Position numbers and translations under genes: made by a program. This document shows positions 43,003 through 51,733 of a stretch of DNA of 64,000 nt, in pieces. Origin of the DNA: Calditrichota bacterium (GTDB lineage: Bacteria > Electryoneota > RPQS01); contig JACJVZ010000003.1 of NCBI GenBank assembly GCA_020637445.1, positions 1-64,000 of the forward strand, read 5' to 3'. How positions within the stretch are numbered: the stretch's first letter is position 1; the number at the start of each line of letters is the position of its first letter. The notes below the pieces were generated by a model. It saw nothing but the letters and a program-made list of their open reading frames with translations, made no database searches and was not told the origin of the DNA.

Positions 43003-43008
43003 ACTGCT

Positions 43009-43083
43009 CTACTACTGTCGGCCTCTGGCCGTCGCTCTGGGAGTGATGCCGGTGCGCCCCTGCCGGAGGCAGGGAAGTAGTAG
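43009..43083. repeat. 75-bp nested palindrome (three-way-junction element)
   Basis: Outer arms CTACTACT/AGTAGTAG enclose a CGGCC/GGCCG hairpin and a CCCTGCC/GGCAGGG hairpin. A second copy at 44581-44657 keeps all three stems while changing the outer-stem pair T-A to C-G; a right half alone is at 56231-56260. Confidence 0.8.
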
Positions 43084-43123
43084 CAGAGAAAATCGAAAAT
43101 TCCAAATCGAAACAGAAAGATCA

Positions 43124-43200
43124 GATTCCGGCGGGGAACCGCTTCGCTTAATCCCCGCTCGGCGAGCCGTGTTTTACGTCGGGCAGGTCAAGACCTGCCA
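43124..43200. repeat. REP-like unit plus GGCAGGTC palindrome
   Basis: GATTCCGGCGGGGA...TCCCCGCTCGGCG (43124-43164), then the perfect 18-bp palindrome GGCAGGTCAAGACCTGCC (43182-43199). It abuts the stop codon of arginine deiminase. Confidence 0.8.
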
Positions 43201-44415
43201 CTACACGGGATTTCTGCACAGCGGCATGGACATGCAGCGGGGGCCGCCTAAGCCGCGGACTAATTCTGAGCCGGGGATTTCTAAGACTTCAATGCCTGCA
43301 TCGCGGAGAGCTTTGTTGGTGTGGATGTTCCGCTCGTAGGAAATGACTCTATTGGGAGCCAACGCAAGCATGTTGGAGCCTGCGCTGCGCTGTTCTCTTG
43401 CGGCATAGCGCGCGTCGCCGTTGGCCGTACGGATGATATTCAGAGGAGAACCTAACTCGTCTTTGAGAATATCGAGCAGCGTGCGCTTTTCTCTGATGAC
43501 TTTGGGTTTTGAGTCTTCCGAAACTTCGTAGCAGCGCACGGACGGACTGTGCTCGATCACGGGTGGAAAGAACACCACACTTTGCGGACCAACAATCGTG
43601 AAGACCGTATCGAGGTGCATGTAGACCCGCTCGGGGGGAATCTCGACTTCGTAAACTCGTTTAGCTTTGCCTTCGCGAAAGAGATTTGCCGCTAAGAGAG
43701 CAATGGTTTCGCTTCTGGTGCGCTCACTTCTTCCGACTGCAACAGCATCTTCGTTGATGACGATGATGTCGCCGCCTTCGATCGTGTAGGGACGAGCCTC
43801 TTTGTCAGATACACCAAAAATAAACTTGATGTCGGCGAAGGCTGGATGCAATTCGAGCATCGTATGAGTTACCCACGTCTCGCGGATACGCGCGGGATAG
43901 TGCGCATTGCAGGAGATGACTTCATCGCGAAAAACCATCGCGGGATCGCGAGTGAAATAGGAATTGGGACTCGGGTCGATCAAGAAACGGTCGTGGTGGA
44001 CATTCAGGTCTTCAGTAGATTCGCGGGTCTTGACGGCGAACTCTTTATCCGTTAATCCACGAAAAACGATGCTGCTGATTTCGTCTTCGGAGAAATGTTC
44101 AAGGATCGGCTGAATCAACGCTTGGTTGTGATTCAGTTCGCAGGCTTCGCTGATTAATCTCGCGCGGCCGGTTTCAGTCTTGACCACGTCGCGAACGAGG
44201 TCAGCAAGCAAGAGAACTTCAACACCGGACTCTTGCATGGTAATCCGGAAAGCGGCATGTTCGTTCTGCATTTGCTGCAAGAACGGAATATCCTCCATGA
44301 GAAAGCCTTGAACATTCCCGGGAGTCAATCTGTCGAGTTCGTCACCGGGTTTGTGGACGACGACGACCTTTAATGGGTCAAACTCATTGCGAATATCTAA
44401 CGAGACGGGATTCAG
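43201..44415 (-). CDS. arcA: Arginine deiminase, probable CTG start
   Basis: A 404-residue enzyme converting arginine to citrulline and ammonia. The catalytic set is complete: RDPAMVF (Asp), TIEGGD (Glu), MHLDTVF (His and Asp) and GGPRCMSMPL (nucleophile Cys). Standard starts give only TTG at 44328, which would remove 29 conserved residues. The same frame continues upstream as FDPLKVVVVHKPGDELDRL, the family N-terminus, and reaches a stop without any ATG, GTG or TTG. A CTG at 44415 has GAGG five bases before it and yields a protein of normal length (MNPVSLDIRNEF...). An ATT 7 codons later is the only other candidate. No arcB or arcC is nearby. Confidence 0.88.
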   Translation of the reverse strand: MNPVSLDIRNEFDPLKVVVVHKPGDELDRLTPGNVQGFLMEDIPFLQQMQNEHAAFRITMQESGVEVLLLADLVRDVVKTETGRARLISEACELNHNQALIQPILEHFSEDEISSIVFRGLTDKEFAVKTRESTEDLNVHHDRFLIDPSPNSYFTRDPAMVFRDEVISCNAHYPARIRETWVTHTMLELHPAFADIKFIFGVSDKEARPYTIEGGDIIVINEDAVAVGRSERTRSETIALLAANLFREGKAKRVYEVEIPPERVYMHLDTVFTIVGPQSVVFFPPVIEHSPSVRCYEVSEDSKPKVIREKRTLLDILKDELGSPLNIIRTANGDARYAAREQRSAGSNMLALAPNRVISYERNIHTNKALRDAGIEVLEIPGSELVRGLGGPRCMSMPLCRNPV

Positions 44416-44788
44416 GGGTTCCTCTGTCTGAAAGGGGCTATTTTTGACTGATTATGCTCAATTTAGGGAGTTTTGACGGGAGTTTCAACCGGGCGGCGAG
44501 GTTGGGTGGGCAGAGTCAGAAGTATGAAGTCGGAATAGGTATGAGGTAAGAGGTATGAGGTATGAGCCCGGAATTCCAATGTACTACCGTCGGCCTCAGG
44601 CCGTCGCCCTTGGGAAATTATAGCGAGCTGCCCCTGCCGGAGGCAGGGAGGTAGTAGCTGTTGTTCGACTTAGCCCCCTAAATCCCCCGCTCGGCGAGTC
44701 AGTAAGTCTGAAGTCAGAAGTCAGAAAGGTAAGAGGTATGAACCGGGAGTTCCATCCCCCATCCCCCATCCCCCATCTACGTCTCCGT
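44416..44788. repeat. Repeat-filled gap (heptamers and palindromes)
   Basis: This 373-bp gap has no gene. It holds GGTATGA-type heptamers (44538-44565), the second three-way palindrome (44581-44657), a CTCGGCG fragment, AGTCAGA/GGTATGA heptamers (44705-44741), and CCATCCC heptamers (44752-44779). Four unrelated heptamer sequences share the same 7-bp period. Confidence 0.85.
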
Positions 44789-45835
44789 TTATGTCCCCAA
44801 CAGCTTGGCAAGTTCCGCGATGGCGCGGGCTTCCCAAAGGGCTGCTTGGTCGACTAATTTGGCCGCCTCTTCGCGGCGGCGCATGTCCCGCCAGTGGTTG
44901 ACGTGTGTGTCGGGACCGCGCAGGGATTTGCCCTGTTCTTGCCGCTCGTAGACTCGGCCTAAGTGTTTGGCGAACTCTTTCCAGCTTTCGCCGGACTGGC
45001 CGAAGCCTGTGCTGGCTTTGGCCAAAACTTGACGGGGTTTTCCGCCGTAGCGGGGAGCCAGCCTGTCGAGAAACTGGTGGAGGTGGGTTTTGGACTGGAT
45101 TTGCCGGTAAAGCAAAGGTCCCATCCAACTGGGGAAGCCGTGGTCGGCAAAGTCGACTTGGGGATCCCGCAGGTCTTCAGCAAACTGTTTGTAAGCTGAA
45201 AGTCCGATGTCGACGCCTTCGATAGGTTCGTGCCGCCAATTGGCAATGGTTCGGCGGACCACGATAGGCAGCAGGGCCATCCAATCGGGGTTTTTCATTT
45301 GGACTTCGCTGACCCGCAGAAGGCTGTTGCCTTCGTCGATTTGCAGTCTCCAATCAAAGCGGTCGCATTCGATGCGGGTCAGGGAATCCTCCGGTAAGCC
45401 GTGTTCAATCCGGATTACTTTGAGGCTTGCTTCGAAAGTTCCCTGTTCATAACCGTAAACCAGCATGGGTTGGCGAAATCGCGCAAGGAAAGCCGTCCCG
45501 TCACTCAGCCACTCGCGGGCGATGTCGTAGGCTTTCAAGGAAGAAGACGGCGTGATCTCGGTCCACTCGACCCCGATTGCGCGGGTCAGGGAATCGAGAG
45601 GTGCGATGGTAGATTTGCCCTCGGCACGCGCAGGATCACGACTGTAAACAAATTGCAGGGCTTGCCCGCTCAGGACCTCAGTGTCTCCCCAGTTTAGCCG
45701 GACACCGCTACGAGACAAGAGCGCCCAGAGCCCGAAGGCAAGAGTAGGTTCGGAATCTCCAGATACTTGCTTCAGCGATTTTAGCTGACCCGGGAAGTCG
45801 GGGGCGTAAAGTTCAGTTTTTGAGCGGGTTGCCAT
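44789..45835 (-). CDS. Hypothetical protein, possible C39/BtrH-like fold
   Basis: A 348-residue soluble protein without signal peptide or membrane segment. The middle (LSDGTAFLARFRQPMLVYGYE near residues 110-130) and the ordering of the N-terminal third faintly recall BtrH/C39-type cysteine-hydrolase-like folds, but I see no convincing Cys-His pair. The C-terminal third is helical and charged (ESWKEFAKHLGRVYERQEQG, RREEAAKLVDQAALWEARAIAELAKLL). It is monocistronic between repeats and a terminator. Function unknown. Confidence 0.55.
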   Translation of the reverse strand: MATRSKTELYAPDFPGQLKSLKQVSGDSEPTLAFGLWALLSRSGVRLNWGDTEVLSGQALQFVYSRDPARAEGKSTIAPLDSLTRAIGVEWTEITPSSSLKAYDIAREWLSDGTAFLARFRQPMLVYGYEQGTFEASLKVIRIEHGLPEDSLTRIECDRFDWRLQIDEGNSLLRVSEVQMKNPDWMALLPIVVRRTIANWRHEPIEGVDIGLSAYKQFAEDLRDPQVDFADHGFPSWMGPLLYRQIQSKTHLHQFLDRLAPRYGGKPRQVLAKASTGFGQSGESWKEFAKHLGRVYERQEQGKSLRGPDTHVNHWRDMRRREEAAKLVDQAALWEARAIAELAKLLGT

Positions 45836-45898
45836 CTATGTAAGATACGGAAAATCGCCGGGGGACTCAAGGGGGCTAAGATTTTGGGAAAGGATAGC

Positions 45899-45925
45899 AA
45901 AAGGGCCGACTCGGTGAGTCGGCCC
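45899..45925 (-). terminator. Rho-independent terminator
   Basis: A 10-bp perfect stem GGGCCGACTC/GAGTCGGCCC with a 3-nt loop; minus-strand TTTTGC follows. It ends the porin transcript at 45949. Confidence 0.85.
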
Positions 45926-45948
45926 AAAATCCACCTACGTACTGTAAC

Positions 45949-47232
45949 TTAGAATGACGCGACCATCTGCAAAAAGACTTGATTGGCACCATGCTGTACG
46001 GACCTGAATTCGGTGCGGAACTCGAGTCCGCTGCCGAGATAGGCTCCGGCACCGAAGCTCAGCGTGCGATAAAGGTCGAAATCGCTTCCTTCCACATAGT
46101 CGACGCGACCAAGGGCGAAGAAATGTCCCAGTTCGCGGACGGTTTGCAAGTAGGCACCGCGACGATTGGTTTTGACGTTGGGAATGTCCTCGTGCAAGGT
46201 TATAGCTTCGGCTGTTGTGGTCCATGCAGCAAGAGTGTGGACTAAGTGCACACCAAACATTTGCATCGCGGGCGAGCCGTCCGGCAGCCACCCCAAAGCA
46301 GACGAACCACCGAGTCTAAGGTTGCTATTCAAATCGAAGTTCAAGCGCGCACCGCTGCTGACATTGAGCTCGTCGTTCGGTTCGTCAATATCCTGGTTAG
46401 ATTGTAGAGGGAATCCGCGAACAATCCACATATCCACATTCGTCGGAGACAAATCGAAGTTTGTCGCGATCCCCACGTCATTCCAGAGGTTGTGCGAGTT
46501 CTCGACGATTGCGGGAACGGTGACTGACTTGCGCGAATTCGACGCGTAACTTGCGACATCTTCACCGAACGGAGTGTCAAATCGTCCGGCGGCCATGCTC
46601 CATCTTCTCAGAAACTTACTTGATTCAGACTCGGGGAGAACCGTGTATTCCATGACGGCCGTTCCGATGTCGAAGCCGTCAGCATAGATAATCCCGAGCG
46701 AGGCTCTTGCCCTGCTGTTGAGTTCTTTGGCAAGATCGACTTCGACTTGATTCAAATAGACGTCATTGCCGTTTTCGAGGGACGCGTCATTTTCGTAGAC
46801 GGCATCCATGAAGCCTGTGATTTCGAGGCTCGAATTGGAAGACAAATCCTGTTGGAGCTGCATTAGCGAACCGTTTTCGAACGAGGTTCCAGCAGGGGGA
46901 ATATACAATTGTCCGCCGCGGCTGGCAATTCCATCCACGGAGACGACGTAGCCCGGCTGCGTAGAACCGAGTTGGCTGCTCAATACGGAAAGTTCGGATT
47001 GCAAGTCAAGCAGCTTCTGAAGGAGTTCTTCGCGATCACCATCAGATGAAAATCTTCCGACGGCTTGTTGCTCGTCAGCTTGGATCTTTAGCTCGTCAAT
47101 CTGCGTTTGCAAGATCTCGATTTGTGCGGAAATTTCATTGAGACTAAGGGCACCGGTGTTTTGTGTGTCTTCGGCATAGGCCAAGCACGTCAGCCACAGA
47201 ACGGCAATTGCCAAGAGATTCTTCGTTGTCAT
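45949..47232 (-). CDS. Porin-like outer-membrane protein with N-terminal coiled coil
   Basis: A 427-residue exported protein. The signal peptide ends CLAYA. Residues about 30-95 form a coiled coil (LNEISAQIEILQTQIDELKIQA, LLQKLLDLQSELSVLSSQLG), probably reaching peptidoglycan or forming trimers. Residues about 130-427 are amphipathic strands with VYLNQVEVDLAKELNSRARASLG and AAGRFDTPFGEDVASY, closely recalling the porin at 33000 (LDQVEVDL, FGKFNAPIGFE), and end in VASF. They are probably members of one porin family; the substrate is unknown. Transcribed after the chemoreceptor gene. Confidence 0.75.
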   Translation of the reverse strand: MTTKNLLAIAVLWLTCLAYAEDTQNTGALSLNEISAQIEILQTQIDELKIQADEQQAVGRFSSDGDREELLQKLLDLQSELSVLSSQLGSTQPGYVVSVDGIASRGGQLYIPPAGTSFENGSLMQLQQDLSSNSSLEITGFMDAVYENDASLENGNDVYLNQVEVDLAKELNSRARASLGIIYADGFDIGTAVMEYTVLPESESSKFLRRWSMAAGRFDTPFGEDVASYASNSRKSVTVPAIVENSHNLWNDVGIATNFDLSPTNVDMWIVRGFPLQSNQDIDEPNDELNVSSGARLNFDLNSNLRLGGSSALGWLPDGSPAMQMFGVHLVHTLAAWTTTAEAITLHEDIPNVKTNRRGAYLQTVRELGHFFALGRVDYVEGSDFDLYRTLSFGAGAYLGSGLEFRTEFRSVQHGANQVFLQMVASF

Positions 47233-47256
47233 AGGACTCCGACCATTTGCTTTTAT

Positions 47257-48708
47257 TTATAGTCTTGAATTATCCTCTTCGCCTGTGATCAGGGCATTCA
47301 GTTTGTCGGTGATTGCAAGCAATCTTTCCGCTTGCTCCGACATCTCGGAAGCCGTGCGCGCACCTTGATCGGAATTGGACGCATTGTGCTGTCCGACGGA
47401 ATCGACCTGCGAAACAGAGGTAGCCACTTGATCCAACCCCTGAGATTGACCGATCGAGGAGTTGGCGATTTCTGAAACCAAGGTGGCGGCTTTGCTCGTC
47501 GAGTCAAGCGCTTCCTTCAGGCCATTGTCGAGTTCGGACATCGCGGAGACGCTGATCTGGACTTTTTCGAGTGTGCCTTCAATCAGCGAGCTTGTGGACT
47601 TGGCTGCTTCGGCAGAACGCATGGCAAGATTCCGGACTTCCTCAGCGACGACTGCGAAACCCTTGCCCGATTCACCTGCGCGGGCGGCTTCGACGGCGGC
47701 GTTTAGAGCAAGCAAGTTTGTTTGAAAGGCGATTTCGTCGATTGTGCGAATGATTTTTGAGGTTTGTTCGGCAGCAGTAGACAGTTCGGTCATTGCCGTG
47801 GACAAAGTGAGCGAGGTTGTGACACTTCCCTCCACGAGGTTCTTGGTAGAGACCATTCTGTCAGAAGCCGCATTTGAATTTTCGACGCTGACTTTGGTCA
47901 TCCCGACGATTTCTTCGATCGTCGAGCGCATCTCCTGAACCGTGGCTGAGAGTTCGCCTGCTCCGGCTGCAATGGACTGGTTGCCGGACGAGAGCTGTGT
48001 TGCGGCGGACGCAACATTGTGACCAGCCGAGCTCAAACTCGCCGCGATTTCTTTCAGCGGGCCGGACGTGGCGCGGACGGTGGCCAGAGACAGCATGACC
48101 GCGATTGCTCCCGCGATGCAAGACAGCATGATAATGAGGTTCATCATGTGGTTGACGCGCGAATAGATCGCATCAAGATTCTGCTCGACTTTTGCCGAGT
48201 ATTTTTCGTTGACTTGATCGAGAAGTTCTCCGATTGCAGCGGCTTGGCTGTCAAACTCCGGCATGAAGTCATTTCCGGCCTTAGTTCCTTTGTTCGCGTA
48301 CAGCCGAGCCATTTGCAGTCCAGTGTCGAGATAGTCTTCGAACTGGATATTGATTTTTCTGCATAACTCGACGCCGGCATGATCACCCTGCTGCGAGAGA
48401 ATTGCGGACAATTCTCTGACGTTTTCGCGAAAGAGTTTGGCGTTTTCTTGAGCTTCGTCCAGACCGTCGTCGAGTCCGTCTTCTCCTCGCGTTGCACCGT
48501 AATCGGATAGGAACTGCTGAACTTCCGTTTTATGAAGCTGCATGTCTTTGGCCAAGTGTCCTGTTTGCAGGAATTGGCTTGTCGTAGCGGGGTCTGCGAC
48601 TTCGCGAACACCTTTTCCGAGCGTCAGGACGAGTACACAAATCAAAATAAGTCCGACAGTCGGAATGCCAGCAGAAAGCAGCATCCGGCCTGTAATTCCA
48701 AATCGCAT
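47257..48708 (-). CDS. Methyl-accepting chemotaxis protein
   Basis: A 483-residue membrane chemoreceptor (ATG 48708; a TTG one codon earlier is possible). The first membrane helix is at about residues 8-30, a helical periplasmic sensor domain at 35-185, and the second helix at about 190-210 (LIIMLSCIAGAIAVMLSL). The cytoplasmic signalling hairpin has the conserved tip DEIAFQTNLLALNAAVEAAR followed by GKGFAVVAEEVR. No HAMP motif is clear; the gap after the second helix is short. There is no C-terminal CheR-docking pentapeptide. The ligand is unknown. A porin gene follows 24 nt after. Confidence 0.92.
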   Translation of the reverse strand: MRFGITGRMLLSAGIPTVGLILICVLVLTLGKGVREVADPATTSQFLQTGHLAKDMQLHKTEVQQFLSDYGATRGEDGLDDGLDEAQENAKLFRENVRELSAILSQQGDHAGVELCRKINIQFEDYLDTGLQMARLYANKGTKAGNDFMPEFDSQAAAIGELLDQVNEKYSAKVEQNLDAIYSRVNHMMNLIIMLSCIAGAIAVMLSLATVRATSGPLKEIAASLSSAGHNVASAATQLSSGNQSIAAGAGELSATVQEMRSTIEEIVGMTKVSVENSNAASDRMVSTKNLVEGSVTTSLTLSTAMTELSTAAEQTSKIIRTIDEIAFQTNLLALNAAVEAARAGESGKGFAVVAEEVRNLAMRSAEAAKSTSSLIEGTLEKVQISVSAMSELDNGLKEALDSTSKAATLVSEIANSSIGQSQGLDQVATSVSQVDSVGQHNASNSDQGARTASEMSEQAERLLAITDKLNALITGEEDNSRL

Positions 48709-49061
48709 CAATTGTTTTCCGTTTCTGGTCGGGTCAAGTGTCTATTGCCGGGAAAAAACCATCAGCCAACAAGGCGCAATTCTCTTGCCACAAATGAGTT
48801 GAATTTTGCACATATCTCGTGCGCATCTTGTGCCCAATTTCGGGGATTCTTTTGACGAAAGTTAACCCGAGCCTGAAGCTATAGGACACCATATATCAAG
48901 CTCCAACAGCTATAAGGATCAACAATTTACTCGAGGTTGGATGAAATTTGTCTGGGAGTAATCTTCAGAATCTTTCGAGCGAGATATTGCCAGAGCGGTA
49001 AATCGTGATTACATTGTAGGATTCGAGAAACATGAATTGACTATCAAAACTGGAGACGAAG
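48709..49061. other. Divergent intergenic region
   Basis: AT-rich, no gene seen. It must hold promoters for the chemoreceptor (leftwards) and the subtilisin (rightwards). Only the latter could be placed (48987-49015). Confidence 0.5.
48987..49015 (+). promoter_or_regulatory. Sigma70-like promoter for the subtilisin gene
   Basis: TTGCCA (48987-48992) and TACATT (49010-49015) separated by 17 bp, 46 bases before the ATG. Confidence 0.45.
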
Positions 49062-51599
49062 ATGTCGCGACGGTTAATACTGGGTCTGCTTAGTTTATTG
49101 ATGATTTCGATTGCGAATGCCGCACTTGAAGTGGTGCCGGGGCAGGCTCTGGTGCGCTTCGCTGAGCCGACGACCTTGGAGCAAGCTCAGAAAGAGTTTA
49201 ATGCAAACGAGTTTCGAGTGGAGCAGGTGTTGGTGCGGAAGCTCGATATTTATCTTGTGAAGTTTGACGAGAAGCTGGACGTGGAGACAGCCGTGGAGAT
49301 GCTTAAGGGCAATCCGAAGCTGTTGTGGGCGCAAGCCGATCATATTTTGGAGCAGCGCAATACTCCGAATGATCCGCTGTTTGGAAGCCAGTGGGACTGG
49401 AATCAGGCGAGTGACGCGGACGTGGATGCCCCGGAGGCCTGGGACATCACGACGGGCGGCATGGATGCGGGGGGGAATGACATTGTGGTTGCGGTCGTGG
49501 ACGGCGGCTGCCGCATGACACACAGCGATTTGGCGGCCAATATTTGGCAGAACGAAGCGGAAATCAACGGCGTCACGGGCGTCGACGACGACGGCAACGG
49601 CTACATTGACGACAAGAACGGCTGGGACGCTTATTCGAACGACGGCACGATTCCTTCGGACAACCACGGCACGCACGTGTCAGGAACGGTCGGCGCCGTC
49701 GGCAACAACGGGAATTTGGTGACCGGCGTCAATTGGAACGTCAAGATCATGGAAGTGGCGGCCTCGAGCAGTACGACGTCGATTATTTCGATCGGGTATG
49801 GCTATGTGATTGACGTGAAGACGGACTGGCTCAACAGCGGCGGCACGGAAGGCGCGAACGTCGTCTCCACGAATTCGAGTTTCGGCATCGATCTCGCGAA
49901 CTGCACGACGGGAAGTTATCCGGTCTGGAACGACTTGTACAACGCGATGGGCGCAGTCGGTGTATTGTCGGCGTGTGCGACGGCGAACGCGAACTACAAC
50001 ATCGATACTCAGGGCGACGTGCCGACGAGTTGTTCGAGTCCGTTTATCATTTCGGTGACGAATACGACCAGCACGGACCAGAAGAACTCGGGCGCGGCGT
50101 ACGGCGCGACGACGATAGATTTGGGTGCGCCGGGAACGAGCATTCTCAGCACGACCAGTTCGAATGATAACAGCACGGGCACGCTGACGGGAACATCGAT
50201 GGCAACTCCGCACGTAGCGGGTGCCGTGGCGTTGATGCACGCGGCCGCGAGTCCCGGTTTTTACAATTACTACTTGGCTTACCCGGATTCGGCGGCGCTG
50301 GTTTTGAAGCAGATGCTTTTGGACGGAACCGATCCCATTGCGGCACTGCAAGGAATCACGGTGTCGGGCGGGAGATTGAATCTTTACAATGCCTGCAACA
50401 TGATCAATCAGTATGTCGGAGTAGAACCGGACGAGCCGTTCTTGACGGTCGAATCTTCGTCTTTCACAGACGCAACGACCGGCAACGACAACGGGAGTTG
50501 GGAACGCGGCGAAAGCGTCGAGATATTGGTTTCGTTGAATAATCTCGGCGAAGACGCTCTGAATGTCGCGGCTACTTTGTCGACTGCTGATCCGTATGTC
50601 ACGATCACGAACGACTTCAGCACGTACGGAACAATTTTGAACGGACTAAGCGGAGACAACTCCGGCAACATGTTCGTCGCGGAGATTGCACCGGAAACTC
50701 CGCTTGATCACGTTATTGACTTCTCGCTTGCAGTGACCGCGGACAGCGGATATACGCGCGATTTGGATTTCACGCTGCTGGCTTCACCGAAGGTACCGCT
50801 CTACTCGGAGGATTTCGAAGAGGGATCGGAGTTTACGCACGAAGTGTATTCCGGCTCAGTGGATCAATGGCACCTTTCGACGGAAAACGCTTACTTGTCG
50901 ACGACGTCGTGGAAGTGCGGCGACACGGGCACGGGGAATTATGCGAACTCGCAGGATGCTTCGCTGATATCGCCGGAGATTTTGCTGTACGAAGGCAGTG
51001 AACTGCGCTTCTGGCACACGATGGACAGCGAGATTTCAGGGACGTTCGCCGACTCGGCCTATGACGGCGGCAATGTATGGATGTCCGTGAACGGCGGAGC
51101 CTATTTTATGATCACGCCTGAGAACGGCTATTCGAAACACTTCCGCACGACGGCGGGCGGCGGTAGTCCGTTTACGGGAGCCCAGCCGGGCGCACCGTGT
51201 TACGCGGGCACGTTTGATTGGACACAAGCTACTTTTGATCTTTCGACGTATGCCGATTCAACAGTACAGTTCTTGTTTAGGTTTTCGACGGACGCAGGAA
51301 CGAGCCGAGAAGGATGGTATGTGGACGACGTAGTTGTTTACGCCGCACCGAATACAGTGATCGTGCCGCAAGCTATTGACGGATTGGTGATTCAGCCGGA
51401 CAACAGCGACGTGCATTTGTATTGGCCGGCATCAACGACGAGCGGCGCAGTGTACCGGATTTATCTAAGCGCAAATCCGGCGGTTGAACCAATTGACGCT
51501 TTCTTCATTGCGCAGACTACGGATACATTCTACACGGACGCCGGAATTTTGGATACGAACGACAATGTGTTCTATGAAGTGACGGCGACGGCTCCGTAG
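49062..51599 (+). CDS. Secreted subtilisin-like serine protease (S8)
   Basis: An 845-residue exported protease. GGAG precedes the ATG; the signal peptide ends IANA. Residues about 22-95 are an I9-type propeptide (GQALVRFAEPTTLEQAQKEF). The catalytic domain at about 105-445 has VAVVDGGCRMTH (Asp), NHGTHVSGT (His) and GTSMATPHVAGA (Ser), with an Asn-containing TANAN segment for the oxyanion hole. Beta-sandwich domains follow, including a carbohydrate-binding/MAM-like region (SEDFEEGSEF, DGGNVWMSVNGG, REGWYVDDVVVY), and a final Fn3-like repeat (YRIYLSANP ... FYEVTATAP). Unlike other secreted proteins here it lacks the YPNP sorting module. Confidence 0.92.
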   Translation: MSRRLILGLLSLLMISIANAALEVVPGQALVRFAEPTTLEQAQKEFNANEFRVEQVLVRKLDIYLVKFDEKLDVETAVEMLKGNPKLLWAQADHILEQRNTPNDPLFGSQWDWNQASDADVDAPEAWDITTGGMDAGGNDIVVAVVDGGCRMTHSDLAANIWQNEAEINGVTGVDDDGNGYIDDKNGWDAYSNDGTIPSDNHGTHVSGTVGAVGNNGNLVTGVNWNVKIMEVAASSSTTSIISIGYGYVIDVKTDWLNSGGTEGANVVSTNSSFGIDLANCTTGSYPVWNDLYNAMGAVGVLSACATANANYNIDTQGDVPTSCSSPFIISVTNTTSTDQKNSGAAYGATTIDLGAPGTSILSTTSSNDNSTGTLTGTSMATPHVAGAVALMHAAASPGFYNYYLAYPDSAALVLKQMLLDGTDPIAALQGITVSGGRLNLYNACNMINQYVGVEPDEPFLTVESSSFTDATTGNDNGSWERGESVEILVSLNNLGEDALNVAATLSTADPYVTITNDFSTYGTILNGLSGDNSGNMFVAEIAPETPLDHVIDFSLAVTADSGYTRDLDFTLLASPKVPLYSEDFEEGSEFTHEVYSGSVDQWHLSTENAYLSTTSWKCGDTGTGNYANSQDASLISPEILLYEGSELRFWHTMDSEISGTFADSAYDGGNVWMSVNGGAYFMITPENGYSKHFRTTAGGGSPFTGAQPGAPCYAGTFDWTQATFDLSTYADSTVQFLFRFSTDAGTSREGWYVDDVVVYAAPNTVIVPQAIDGLVIQPDNSDVHLYWPASTTSGAVYRIYLSANPAVEPIDAFFIAQTTDTFYTDAGILDTNDNVFYEVTATAP

Positions 51600-51640
51600 C
51601 CAGCGTGCCGCTGGGGCAAGTGTGCTGACGCGAAGCACAC
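51600..51640. repeat. Palindromic modules
   Basis: CCAGCGtgcCGCTGG starting on the subtilisin stop codon, and GTGTGCT/AGCACAC (51620-51640). The first module recurs at 56176-56190. Confidence 0.75.
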
Positions 51641-51681
51641 AAAATAGACAGGTATTTTGCTCGCGGCGGGAAACAGAACAA

Positions 51682-51716
51682 AAAGCCCCGATGTAATGTG
51701 CATCGGGGCTTTCATT
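51682..51716. terminator. Bidirectional terminator
   Basis: AAAGCCCCGATG/CATCGGGGCTTT, 12-bp stem with a 7-nt loop and A- and T-rich flanks, between the convergent subtilisin and moeB genes. Confidence 0.88.
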
Positions 51717-51733
51717 TTGAAAAAAGAGTAGAC

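Noticed and set aside
44416..44788. CRISPR-like array
   Set aside because: Repeats are 7-bp tandem units and palindromes without uniform spacers or cas genes.
48709..49061. Riboswitch before the subtilisin gene
   Set aside because: No recognisable aptamer core or terminator; only a tentative promoter could be supported.
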